DNA of 64,000 nt from Eubacteriales bacterium (GTDB lineage Bacteria; Bacillota; Clostridia; Oscillospirales; Butyricicoccaceae): contig JAUNSG010000002.1 of the NCBI GenBank assembly GCA_030539335.1, positions 124,001 to 188,000 on the forward strand, in the 5' to 3' direction. Every line of letters begins with the position of its first letter. Position 1 is the stretch's first letter. A model generated the notes under the pieces. It had not been told where the DNA came from and searched no databases. It was given only the letters and a program-made list of their open reading frames with translations. The translations under genes and the position numbers were made by a program. This document shows, in pieces, positions 45,175 through 53,900 of this stretch.

Positions 45175-46062
45175 TTACTTTCCGTCTTCTATTCCAAGGA
45201 ACCGCTTCATGTGTCCAATCGGCATCGGCTGCCCCATCCAAAGCTCAAACGCGGCCGAGCCCTGGAACAGCATCATGTTCAGCCCGTTCATCCAGCGGCA
45301 GCCGACACGCTCCGCCATTTCCAGAAGCGGCGTTTTCGGCGGGGCATACACGACATCCGTCACGAGCAGATCCGGACGCAAATACGATTCATCCGGCAGA
45401 CAGCACATCCCCTCCATCGGCTTCATGCCGAGGTTGGTCGCATTCGCAAACAAAACACTGTCCTCTATCTGCTCCCGCAGCGTTTTTTGGTCATCCAGAT
45501 CGTATAGCTCCGCCTTACAATCGGTATGGGTCCGAATCGTTTCCACGGTCTGCAAAATATTCGGCCAGAACGCATCCCTCTTATTGAAAATTGAGATTTC
45601 CTTTACCCCCTGCAGCGCTGCCTGGATCTGAATGGCGGTTGCGGCGCCGCCGCCACCGACGATCGTCATTTTCTTTCCGATCACATCAAAGCCCTTGTCC
45701 TCCAGCGCCTTCATATAGCCCATGCCATCGGTATTGTATCCAATCAGCTTTCCATCGCGGTTGACAATTGTGTTGACTGCACCGCACAGCTCCGCCGCCC
45801 GGTCGATCTCATCCAAATATTGATGAACCACCGTCTTGTTCGGCATAGAGACATTCGATCCGCGCATCTTCAGGGCACGGATGGACTGCACTGCATCGGC
45901 AAGCGTCGTCTGATCGACCTCAAATGCGAGCTGAATGATATTATATCCCAACTGTGCGAACGCTTCGTTGTGCATCCGCGGCGACTGTGTGTGGCGGATC
46001 GGATACGCCATCAGTCCAACCAGTTCGGTATATCCATTTAACTGTGATTTTTGTTGTGACAT
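45175..46062 (-). CDS. Shikimate/quinate dehydrogenase, YdiB-like
   Basis: NAD(P)-dependent enzyme of 295 residues. The N-terminal ELVGLMAYPIRHTQSPRMHN, the catalytic Lys in SNVSMPNKTVVHQY, the Asp in YNTDGMGYM, and the nucleotide-binding GGGGAATAI are clear. The wording of the first motif is closer to YdiB (acts on quinate and shikimate with NAD or NADP) than to AroE. It is divergent from a TRAP transporter operon, with 177 bases between starts, and is not with other aro genes. A catabolic or uptake-linked role is therefore as likely as chorismate synthesis. Confidence 0.88.
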   Translation of the reverse strand: MSQQKSQLNGYTELVGLMAYPIRHTQSPRMHNEAFAQLGYNIIQLAFEVDQTTLADAVQSIRALKMRGSNVSMPNKTVVHQYLDEIDRAAELCGAVNTIVNRDGKLIGYNTDGMGYMKALEDKGFDVIGKKMTIVGGGGAATAIQIQAALQGVKEISIFNKRDAFWPNILQTVETIRTHTDCKAELYDLDDQKTLREQIEDSVLFANATNLGMKPMEGMCCLPDESYLRPDLLVTDVVYAPPKTPLLEMAERVGCRWMNGLNMMLFQGSAAFELWMGQPMPIGHMKRFLGIEDGK

Positions 46063-46135
46063 CTGTTTCTACCTTCTTTTATTCTATGACAACTTTTTCA
46101 TTGTACCATACCTTTTTCTGAAAAAAAAGAAGGAA

Positions 46136-46164
46136 TTGCAAAAAATACGCAGATATTGTATACT
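46136..46164 (+). promoter_or_regulatory. Promoter of the TRAP transporter operon
   Basis: TTGCAA at 46136-46141 and TATACT at 46159-46164 with a 17-base spacer. Confidence 0.75.
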
Positions 46165-46239
46165 AAATACGTTCGGCACTTTGTCAATTTAAACAGCAAA
46201 ACCGTGCTGAATAATTTGGGATAGAAAGGGAATCCATCG

Positions 46240-46737
46240 ATGAAAAAATTGATCGACTTTCTGGATCACCATTTGGAGGAATATCTCCTTATGTTTGCCC
46301 TTGCGGCCATGGCATGCATCATGCTGATCCAGGTAGCTGCACGCTATCTTCTGCAATCGTCACTCAGCTGGTCGGAGGAAATTACACGTTTCCTGTTTAT
46401 CTGGTCGACTTTTCTGAGCATCAGCTACTGTATCCGTTTCCGCATTTCCATCAAGGTAGGAACGCTGTTGGAATACCTCCCACCCCGCGGCTCCGCGCTG
46501 CTCAAGGTCATCGGTAAAATTGTCATGCTGCTGTTCTACGGCTATCTGATCCGATATGCAGCAAAATTTCTGCTGGATACCATCGCGAGCGGGCAAATCA
46601 GCCCGGCATGCGGCATTCCCATGTACCTGATTTACATGGCGCCGCTGGTCGGTTTCCTGCTCGCTGTTCTTCGCCTTCTTCAGCACTTTGTGGAAGATTG
46701 TACACACGCAATCGCACCGGAAACGAAGGAGGGGTAA
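46240..46737 (+). CDS. TRAP transporter small membrane subunit (DctQ)
   Basis: Membrane protein of 165 residues with four transmembrane segments. SSLSWSEEITRFLFIWSTFL is the DctQ signature. It joins the large permease and helps couple it to the binding protein. The gene starts the operon, with AGAAAGGG before the ATG, three bases from the next gene. Confidence 0.92.
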   Translation: MKKLIDFLDHHLEEYLLMFALAAMACIMLIQVAARYLLQSSLSWSEEITRFLFIWSTFLSISYCIRFRISIKVGTLLEYLPPRGSALLKVIGKIVMLLFYGYLIRYAAKFLLDTIASGQISPACGIPMYLIYMAPLVGFLLAVLRLLQHFVEDCTHAIAPETKEG

Positions 46738-46740
46738 CCG

Positions 46741-48030
46741 ATGCCAGCGATTCTCATTTTACTCGTCTTTGTTGCCGGACTTCTGATTTCCATTCCGATT
46801 TCCTCAGTGATCGGTCTTGTCAGTGTGATGCCGAGCGTGTTTGATTCCACCTTTCAGGCCAGTGTGACCTATGTGATTCAGGCCATGGTTTCCGGCGTCA
46901 ACAGCTTCCCCCTGCTGGCCATCCCGATGTTCATCTTGTCGGGCATTATCATGGCCCGCGGCGGTGTCTCCAAAAAGCTGTTTGATGTATTTGCCTTCTT
47001 TCTCGGCAAGCTGCCGGGCGGTATGCCCTGCGCCGTCATTATCACCTGCCTGTTTTACGGTGCCATCTCCGGCTCTGCCCCGGCAACCGTCGCGGCGGTC
47101 GGCAGCATGACCATCCCGGTTCTCCTGAACCTCGGATACAAAAAGGAATTTGCCGCCGCCACCGTTGTCGTTGCGGGTGGTCTGGGTGTTATCATCCCGC
47201 CTTCCATCCCCATGGTTTTGTACGGTATGGCGTCCGGCGCCTCCGTCGGGGATATGTTCACCGCCGGCATTGTTCCGGGACTGATGATCGCGGGTATCCT
47301 CATGCTCTACGCCATTACATACAGCATTCGCAAAGGCGAGGACCGCGAAAAAATCAACCAGGAAATCGGCAGCCTGCGCGCCAAAGGGTTTGTTCAGATC
47401 TTTAAAGAGGGGTTCTGGGCACTTCTCTCACCGGTCATCATTCTCGGCAGTATCTACGGCGGCATTGCATCCCCCACCGAAGCTGCCGTCATCTCTGTAT
47501 TTTATGCGCTGTTCATCAGCATCTGTCTGTACCGCACGCTCAAGCCGTCGGATATTCCCGCCATTCTCCGGGAAACCGTTAAGACCTATGCGCCTTTGCT
47601 GTTCATCCTTGCAACTGCAAGCGCAATGGCAAAAATCATGGCATTGATGCGGATTCCGGATATGATCAGCGAAGCGGTTACCGGTACGTTCACCACAAAA
47701 ATCGCCATCCTGCTGGTCATCAATGCCATCCTGCTGCTGGTTGGCATGGTGATGGATACCAGTCCGGCCATCCTGCTGCTGACCCCGATCCTGCTTCCCA
47801 TCGTACAGCTCGTCGGAATGGATGAAATTCATTTTGGTATCATGATGATTGTCAACCTTGCGATTGGTTTTGTCACACCGCCGATGGGCGTCAATCTGTT
47901 CGTCGCAAGCTCACTGACCAAAATTCCTCTGATGCGGTTGGCGAAATTCGCGGTCCCCTACGTTGTTCTATTTCTCGTCGCACTGGCTCTTCTGGCGGTC
48001 TTCCCGCAGATCAGCTTGTGCCTGCTGTAA
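46741..48030 (+). CDS. TRAP transporter large permease (DctM)
   Basis: Permease of 429 residues with about twelve transmembrane segments. FPLLAIPMFILSGIIM, the ISGSAPATVAAVGSMTIP hairpin and IIPPSIPMVLYG are characteristic of the sodium-driven DctM family. GAAGGAGGGG precedes the ATG. It is placed between the small subunit and the binding protein. Confidence 0.95.
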   Translation: MPAILILLVFVAGLLISIPISSVIGLVSVMPSVFDSTFQASVTYVIQAMVSGVNSFPLLAIPMFILSGIIMARGGVSKKLFDVFAFFLGKLPGGMPCAVIITCLFYGAISGSAPATVAAVGSMTIPVLLNLGYKKEFAAATVVVAGGLGVIIPPSIPMVLYGMASGASVGDMFTAGIVPGLMIAGILMLYAITYSIRKGEDREKINQEIGSLRAKGFVQIFKEGFWALLSPVIILGSIYGGIASPTEAAVISVFYALFISICLYRTLKPSDIPAILRETVKTYAPLLFILATASAMAKIMALMRIPDMISEAVTGTFTTKIAILLVINAILLLVGMVMDTSPAILLLTPILLPIVQLVGMDEIHFGIMMIVNLAIGFVTPPMGVNLFVASSLTKIPLMRLAKFAVPYVVLFLVALALLAVFPQISLCLL

Positions 48031-48042
48031 GGAGGGAATTTT

Positions 48043-49074
48043 ATGAAAAAGCATTCCATTCTCTTTGGTGCAGTCGGCATCGGTATTGTCTTGTTTGCTG
48101 TCATCATGAGTTTCCTCAACGACACCTCCCGCGTGCTGGAGGACGACGGCAGTGTACGCGAATACCATTGGGTTCTCGGCTGTGACAGCTCCGATGACAC
48201 CGTTACGGTCCTGTACGGCCGGAAATTCGCCGAACTGGTGGAGGAATACAGCGATGGAAAGATGTCCATCCAGGTATTCTCCAATGCAACCATTGGCGGT
48301 GATTCCGACCTTTTGCAGTACGTCAAAAATCAGGATGGTGCAAACTTCCTTGTACAGACCACTGCACCGGAGGTCAATTATATGCCGCAGCTGGCGGTAT
48401 TCGATCTTCCTATGGCACATCAGACCATCGATGAGGTGCGTGCTGCACTGGATGACGAAACCTTTCTCTCCATGGCGGAGGCCATCTATACCGAGGCCGG
48501 CTACCATCTGATGGGCTTTTCCGATCAGTCTTTCCGTGTCATGTCATCCAACCGATCGATTTCCAGTTTCGACGACTTCCGTGGCATCAAAATCCGAACC
48601 ATGGAAAATGCAAATCATATGGCATTCTGGAAAGCACTCGGCTGTGGTGCAACACCGATGTCGTTCTCGGAGGTATATACCTCCTTGCAAAACGGTACGA
48701 TCGATGCACAGGAAAACCCCTATGAAACCATTGTGGGCAACCGCCTGTACGAACAGCAGAAGTACATTGTGCAGACCAACCACCTTCCGCATATTTTAGC
48801 GCTGGTCACAGGCGATACACTGTATCAGAACCTGAATCCAGCGGAACGAGAAATCATCGACCGGGCAGCGGAAGAGGCCCGTCAGTATTCACGCCAGCTG
48901 GCGGATGACCGAGTCCAGGAACGTCTGGATATTATCACAGAAAGCGGGACGGAGATCGTGGAAATCCCCGATACCTTATACCGTCAGATGCTCGAGGCAT
49001 CCGAACCGGTCTATGCTTCCATCCGCGAACAGGTCGGTGACGATCTGGTCAACGCTTATCTGGGAAAGAAATAA
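48043..49074 (+). CDS. TRAP transporter solute-binding protein (DctP)
   Basis: Extracytoplasmic binding protein of 343 residues. An N-terminal hydrophobic segment (residues ~6-25) is a signal peptide or membrane anchor; no lipobox is seen. SDGKMSIQVFSNATIGGD and the carboxylate-binding region SSFDDFRGIKIRTMENANHM, with the conserved Arg, are typical of DctP and imply a carboxylic acid ligand. Together with the divergent dehydrogenase it suggests quinate or shikimate as a candidate substrate. AAGGAGGG precedes the ATG. Confidence 0.92.
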   Translation: MKKHSILFGAVGIGIVLFAVIMSFLNDTSRVLEDDGSVREYHWVLGCDSSDDTVTVLYGRKFAELVEEYSDGKMSIQVFSNATIGGDSDLLQYVKNQDGANFLVQTTAPEVNYMPQLAVFDLPMAHQTIDEVRAALDDETFLSMAEAIYTEAGYHLMGFSDQSFRVMSSNRSISSFDDFRGIKIRTMENANHMAFWKALGCGATPMSFSEVYTSLQNGTIDAQENPYETIVGNRLYEQQKYIVQTNHLPHILALVTGDTLYQNLNPAEREIIDRAAEEARQYSRQLADDRVQERLDIITESGTEIVEIPDTLYRQMLEASEPVYASIREQVGDDLVNAYLGKK

Positions 49075-49089
49075 CTTTTATCGACGCAA

Positions 49090-49125
49090 AACAGGAGCAG
49101 AAAAATTTCTGCTCCTGTTTTTTTT
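49090..49125 (+). terminator. Terminator of the TRAP operon
   Basis: Perfect 14-base AACAGGAGCAGAAA/TTTCTGCTCCTGTT arms, then T residues. Confidence 0.9.
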
Positions 49126-49141
49126 ACCTTTTAACGGCCGC

Positions 49142-49996
49142 TTATAAAATCAGCAGACCGGCAAGCAGTGCGGCTGCCTGCGCAATTGTCCAGATGTACT
49201 CCGTACCACGCAGGCCAAACCAGCCGGTATGGATATTCTGTTTGGGACAGATATTACTGCATTTCCCGCAGCGAATGCACTCCCCGCTGCGTGGTGAATC
49301 CTCTTCCAGCTCCAGATGAACCGGGCAAACCCGGGAACACGCACTGCATCCCTTGATGCACTGTTCCCGATTCCGAACCAGCTGTCCCAGCGGAATCACC
49401 GGGAGAAGACTGAACACCGCGCCCATCGGGCAAAGAAGCTGGCAGAAAAACCGCTCCTGCACCGCCATTCCGCAAACAATCAAAATCAGAAGGACAATGC
49501 CAATGGTTTTTCCATCCGGAACCGCATTTCCCGCCGACAGGAAGGAAAATACGGTCCATGGGCTGTTTTCATTTACAGCCTGTTGTCTTCCCAGCACACA
49601 GATCACCAGGATGCCTACAAGTATGACATATTTCAGCCACTGCAAAATTCTTACGGCCTTTTCCGGAATGGCAAACACCTTACGGAACAGCTTTTTTTGA
49701 ATCCATGCGGAAATCAGATGAATCCAGTCGCCGAGTGCGCCGAAGGCACACGCATATCCGCAGAAATACCGGCCAAACACAATGGTAAAGATCAGAAGGA
49801 ATACCAGAACCGTCGTAAAGGACGTCCATTCCAAAACGGCACCCGTAGAGAATTCCGTGCCAATCTCCTTAATCCCTGCAAACGCACTGGAGAACGCGGA
49901 GGGGGCAACAAGGAAAAATACAATCTGAATCAATACGCGCAGGAGCGCTGTTCTTTGACGCCGCTGCACCATTGGATTTTTTTGTTTCACAGCCAT
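49142..49996 (-). CDS. NapH/NosR-like membrane ferredoxin (4Fe-4S)
   Basis: Membrane protein of 284 residues with about five transmembrane segments and two cytoplasmic-type ferredoxin sites near the end: CIKGCSACSRVCP and CIRCGKCSNICP, each able to bind a [4Fe-4S] cluster. The paired motifs GRYFCGYACAFGALGDW and FFCQLLCPMGAVFSL belong to the NapH/NosR/RdxA family. Such proteins pass electrons across the membrane to flavin domains outside. The start is the ATG at 49996 after GGGGGAG; the open frame to 50152 overlaps the FMN-binding gene. It is last in a run with two FMN-binding proteins and ApbE. Confidence 0.9.
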   Translation of the reverse strand: MAVKQKNPMVQRRQRTALLRVLIQIVFFLVAPSAFSSAFAGIKEIGTEFSTGAVLEWTSFTTVLVFLLIFTIVFGRYFCGYACAFGALGDWIHLISAWIQKKLFRKVFAIPEKAVRILQWLKYVILVGILVICVLGRQQAVNENSPWTVFSFLSAGNAVPDGKTIGIVLLILIVCGMAVQERFFCQLLCPMGAVFSLLPVIPLGQLVRNREQCIKGCSACSRVCPVHLELEEDSPRSGECIRCGKCSNICPKQNIHTGWFGLRGTEYIWTIAQAAALLAGLLIL

Positions 49997-50000
49997 TGTC

Positions 50001-50453
50001 TCACTCCCCCATCGCGTCACGGAACGCATCCAGAATGCCATTGGAGGAGAAGGTTGCGCCGGAAACCACATCGATATCGTCGACGCCCTGATTCTCCACG
50101 ATCTCATCCAAAAGTGCGGATGCCTTGTTGAGATATTCCGCATCGTCGACACTGTCTACAATGCTGACATCCGTAATTTTTTCATCCTCTACCGTTACTT
50201 CAACCGTCAGGTCGCCACTGAAACCAAATCCAGTGCCACGATAGTTGCCATCCTGATAGCTTCCGCTGCTCGACTCTTCGTGTGTATTGGTGAACAGTGC
50301 AGCCGCCGGACCGGCCTTCGAATTCATTACCGCAGAATTCTGTTCCTCACAGTCCTCGACTGCGCGGACCCGTGCTGTTGCCTGCTGCTGGTAAACCAGC
50401 AGCACAACGGCAATCAACAACAGATTGATAATACGCGTTAAAAATAATTTCAT
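50001..50453 (-). CDS. Single-domain FMN-binding protein
   Basis: Protein of 150 residues: an N-terminal transmembrane anchor (residues ~5-21), a linker, then one FMN_bind domain. The domain has GSYQDGNYRGTGFGFSGDL and ends with the flavinylation motif D128-V-V-S-G-A-T134, whose Thr is the site to which ApbE attaches FMN. It starts three bases after the tetra-domain gene with GGAGG in the gap, and precedes the NapH-like gene by four bases. It is a likely one-electron carrier outside the membrane. Confidence 0.9.
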   Translation of the reverse strand: MKLFLTRIINLLLIAVVLLVYQQQATARVRAVEDCEEQNSAVMNSKAGPAAALFTNTHEESSSGSYQDGNYRGTGFGFSGDLTVEVTVEDEKITDVSIVDSVDDAEYLNKASALLDEIVENQGVDDIDVVSGATFSSNGILDAFRDAMGE

Positions 50454-50456
50454 TCG

Positions 50457-52082
50457 TCAGCCTCCCAGATCCGCATCTGCCTGCTGGCAGGCATTTTCGA
50501 AAGCATCTTGCAGTGCATAAGCAGAGCAGGTTGCCCCAGAAATCGCATCATAATTAGCGTCGACACTAAACGTTCCCGTACTCAAGACAATCGATTGGAA
50601 TGCGGAAAACGCTGTTGTACTCATATACCATTTATTGTTGTTGCTCACCGAGCTTGTCAAAGCAACATTGGCCACTGTGTTATCGGAAAATGTCACTGAA
50701 ATAGAAACTGCATAGGCAGTAAAGTCTAGCCACTCATCCGGTAAACAGGTCGCAGTTCCAGTATACGTGCCGTTTCGCTTCGCCGTTGTCTCCGATCCCT
50801 GCTCACCATCGCCGGTATTACCATCCTCGCCGGTATTGGTATCCTCACCGGTGTTGGTGTCATCGTCCGTATTGCCGTCATCGCCAGTATTCTGGCCATC
50901 GTCACTTGTGACCTTTGCCTGAGTCAATGCATCCTGGATGGCTGCGAGAATGCCCTTCGAGCTGAACGTCGCACCGGAAACCGCATCGAGTTCCGTGGAC
51001 TGTTCCGTCAGTACCGTCGTGAGCAGCGCCTTCGCATTGGTGAAGAACGGCTCGTCCTGATCACTGGAGCTGACAACCTTGAGAGCGGTAATTGCATTAT
51101 CCTTAATCGTCACCTGAATCTGGATCTCGCCATTGTGGTAACCATAGCCGACACCGGTATACGTTCCGTCGTTGTACTCGCCGTCCAACGTCTTCCCGGT
51201 CTGTACCGGTGTCTCTACCTCATCCGGCGTCTCGGCTGGATTATCCAGCTCTTCTTCCTCATCCGATGCGCCGTTTCCGGTCTTCGCCGCCTTTTTGAGC
51301 GCTTTCTTGACTGCCTCTCGAATTCCGTTCGAGCTATAGGTCGCACCGGAAATCGTATCGACATTCGGGCTTTGCGCACTCAAAATACGTTGGATAATCT
51401 TTTTCGCCTTCGCGAAATAACTCGGTGTCTCCGAAGACGCACTGACGATCGAAATCGACTTAATCTTGCCATCGCTGATGACAACCTTTACCGTGATCGG
51501 GCCGCCAAATCCGGTCGCCGTTCCGTAATAGGTACCGTCGTTGTAGCCATCTTCCGGCTCCTCAAATTCCGATCCGACTGTAGATCCAACCGCACCGGAC
51601 TGGCCGGATGCGCCGATCGAGGAATCAAAGGTTGCACCTGTCAGTGCATTCTCCACGGCCTCTTTAATGCCGCGTGAGCTATAGGTTGCGCCGGAGACCG
51701 AATCGACCTCCCATGTCTGCTGTTTGATAATCGATTCAATCAGCGTCTTCGCGCGGTTAAAATAGCTCGTATCATCCACATAGCTCAGTACGGTTACTGT
51801 CGTAATCTGATGATCCTTGACGACGACCTCAACCTTGACCTCGCCACGATAGCCAGTGCCGACACCCTGGTAGGTACCGTCCTCGTATTCGCCTTCTGCC
51901 AGCTCCTCTTCTCCGGCTACTACCTCGCCGGACTGGAATTGGGAGAGCGAACACTGCGTAGCGGCTGCTGCCGTACAGTCGATCGTCTCCAGTACCGGTG
52001 CACTCTCCTGAAATCCAAGGGCAGCGACAAGGAGCAGTGCAACAGCTGGAACAAGCTGTGCCAAATATTTAAAAAATTTCAT
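50457..52082 (-). CDS. Four-domain FMN-binding extracytoplasmic protein
   Basis: Protein of 541 residues with an N-terminal hydrophobic segment (residues ~5-23) and four FMN_bind domains at about 62-147, 178-263, 300-387 and 435-532. Each ends in the flavinylation motif: D127-SVSGAT-133, D242-TISGAT-248, D366-AVSGAT-372 and D512-AISGAT-518. A Thr/Asp/Asn-rich linker (residues ~391-432) separates the more diverged fourth domain. A chain of four covalently bound FMN groups would make a molecular wire through the cell wall. It follows apbE by 19 bases, so modifying enzyme and substrate are co-expressed. No cell-wall sorting signal is present. Confidence 0.92.
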   Translation of the reverse strand: MKFFKYLAQLVPAVALLLVAALGFQESAPVLETIDCTAAAATQCSLSQFQSGEVVAGEEELAEGEYEDGTYQGVGTGYRGEVKVEVVVKDHQITTVTVLSYVDDTSYFNRAKTLIESIIKQQTWEVDSVSGATYSSRGIKEAVENALTGATFDSSIGASGQSGAVGSTVGSEFEEPEDGYNDGTYYGTATGFGGPITVKVVISDGKIKSISIVSASSETPSYFAKAKKIIQRILSAQSPNVDTISGATYSSNGIREAVKKALKKAAKTGNGASDEEEELDNPAETPDEVETPVQTGKTLDGEYNDGTYTGVGYGYHNGEIQIQVTIKDNAITALKVVSSSDQDEPFFTNAKALLTTVLTEQSTELDAVSGATFSSKGILAAIQDALTQAKVTSDDGQNTGDDGNTDDDTNTGEDTNTGEDGNTGDGEQGSETTAKRNGTYTGTATCLPDEWLDFTAYAVSISVTFSDNTVANVALTSSVSNNNKWYMSTTAFSAFQSIVLSTGTFSVDANYDAISGATCSAYALQDAFENACQQADADLGG

Positions 52083-52101
52083 ATTATCCTCCTGTTTCTG
52101 C

Positions 52102-53178
52102 TCATTCGGAAATCACATTGTAGTCATAGTCCGAAGTAAAGCATTCCTGCAAACCAGCGGTAATCGAAATCGTTCCGTCGTCCTCAACGAAAATCGCTTC
52201 AAAATCATTCGAATGGGAACGCCAGTATTCGGAGGCATCTTCCAGCCCCATGACAAAGAGAGCCGTAGAAAGTGCATCCCCCGTCATACCGTCCTCACCG
52301 ACAATCGTGACGGAACTCAATCCACTGCGGGATGGTTTTCCAGTCTTAGGATTGAGAATATGCCAGTAGCGCCTTCCATCCTGCTCAAACCAGCGCTCGT
52401 AATTGCCCGAGGTGTCTACAACACAATCCGACACATGCAATACGCCGAGATAATTGGTTGTATCAGTCGGATCCTGTACCGCAACATTCCAATCACTGCC
52501 GTCCGGCTTGCTGCCAATCAACTGAATGGTACTGCTGCCAAGGCTGATCAAGGCAGAGGAAATTCCGTCCTTTTCCATGATCTCCTTGAGCTGATCGGCA
52601 AGGTATCCCTTGGCAATGCCGCCAAGGTCGATTTCCGTTCCTTCCTGCAGCTCCAGTGTTTTTGTTTTCTTTTTCGTATGGATGGTTACCTTATCCCATC
52701 CGGTCGTCTTCTTCAGCTTGCGCAGCTTTTTGTCCGAAGGAATCTGGTATTCCTGCGTTGGAAATCCCCACTCACAGAGCAGCGGATAGAGGGTGATATC
52801 AAACATACCGTTCGTCTGTATGTTGAGTTCCTTCGCCCGCTTGAGAATCGTTATCGTATCCTCTGAGAGCTTGACCGTATTGCCTGCATTCGCCATGGCA
52901 ATCTCACTGTCGGTCCGTGTTGCCGACAGCAATTGATCCAGACGGTCGATTTCCGCCTCTGCATCACTCACGGCCTGCCCTGCCTGCTTTCCGTATGCCG
53001 TAACTGACATATAGGTGTCCATGGCATAAATGTCCTTTTGTGCGCTGGGCAGGTCTCCTGCGGCAGAGCCGCTTCCCTGTGCGGATGTCTTATCCCCGAC
53101 ACAACCGCCACATAATATCGCAGTAAACAGAACAATAGCCAGGCAGCCTACGAGCAGGCCTCCTGTTCGTTTTTTCAT
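52102..53178 (-). CDS. apbE: FAD:protein FMN transferase (ApbE), lipoprotein
   Basis: Transfers FMN from FAD to a Thr or Ser of target proteins outside the membrane, with magnesium. The 358 residues begin with a signal peptide ending in the lipobox LCGGC, then MDTYMSVTAYG, EIDRLDQLLS, IDLGGIAKGYLAD, HILNPKTGKP and the metal-binding MTGDALSTALFVMG, all diagnostic for ApbE. The GGGAG site precedes the ATG at 53178. It lies between the large Tp47-like proteins and the FMN-binding proteins and so probably modifies at least the latter. Confidence 0.95.
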   Translation of the reverse strand: MKKRTGGLLVGCLAIVLFTAILCGGCVGDKTSAQGSGSAAGDLPSAQKDIYAMDTYMSVTAYGKQAGQAVSDAEAEIDRLDQLLSATRTDSEIAMANAGNTVKLSEDTITILKRAKELNIQTNGMFDITLYPLLCEWGFPTQEYQIPSDKKLRKLKKTTGWDKVTIHTKKKTKTLELQEGTEIDLGGIAKGYLADQLKEIMEKDGISSALISLGSSTIQLIGSKPDGSDWNVAVQDPTDTTNYLGVLHVSDCVVDTSGNYERWFEQDGRRYWHILNPKTGKPSRSGLSSVTIVGEDGMTGDALSTALFVMGLEDASEYWRSHSNDFEAIFVEDDGTISITAGLQECFTSDYDYNVISE

Positions 53179-53219
53179 ATTTTTTCTCCCGCTATAGCCG
53201 ATCGATAATCACGGCGAAA

Positions 53220-53241
53220 GGCCGGGACAAATGTCCCAGCC
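53220..53241 (-). terminator. Terminator of the first Tp47-like gene
   Basis: Minus-strand GGCTGGGACA/TGTCCCGGCC hairpin followed by TTTC. Partial read-through into apbE is possible, since no clear promoter is seen in the 84-base gap. Confidence 0.65.
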
Positions 53242-53262
53242 TCCGCTGTGCGAAAATCGGTC

Positions 53263-53900
53263 TTACTTTGTAATCTTAACCTTTTTCGATGTGCTCCAGG
53301 AAGCATAGTAGGTCTTTCCGCTGACCTTCTTGTAACCGCGTACCTTTACGTAGTAGGTCTTGCCCTTGGTCAGGCCGGAAATCGTCTTAGAAGCCGAAGT
53401 AGAGGTCGTCTTCTTGTACGTCTTGAAGGAGCTGCTGGTGGAATAGTAAATCTGATATCCGGTTGCCGAGCTCTTCTTTGCCCACTTGGCCGTCATCTTC
53501 TTACCCTTCACATTCTTCAGGTTGCTGATCGAAGTCTTCGCCGGATTCACGGTGATGGTTACCTTCTTCGAAGCTGCCTTGTACTTTGTGGTACCAGCTG
53601 CCTTGATCGTGATGGTTGCCTTGCCGACTCCCTTGATGGTGATCTTGCCTGCAGAAGAAACCGTTGCAACCTTCTTATTGCTCGAGGTGTAAGTCAGCTT
53701 GCCATTGCCGCTGTTCTTTGCACCCAGCTTGAACGCCTTTGCGCCGTAAGCCTTGGTGTAGGACTTTGCCGTGATGGTCGAAGTGCCCTTGGCTACAGTT
53801 ACCTTGACGGTCTTGGAAGCTGCATTGTACTGGTTAGTACCAGCTGCCTTGATCGTGATGGTTGCTGTACCAACGCCCTTGATGGTTACCTTGCCGGCGC
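53263..53900 (-). repeat. Near-identical 3' segment of the paralogous surface genes, copy 1
   Basis: Roughly 630 bases encoding the last two BIG2 repeats and the FN3-like domain, almost identical to 57285-57922, including the 3' untranslated stretch and terminator. Codon-level identity suggests recent duplication or gene conversion. Confidence 0.85.
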
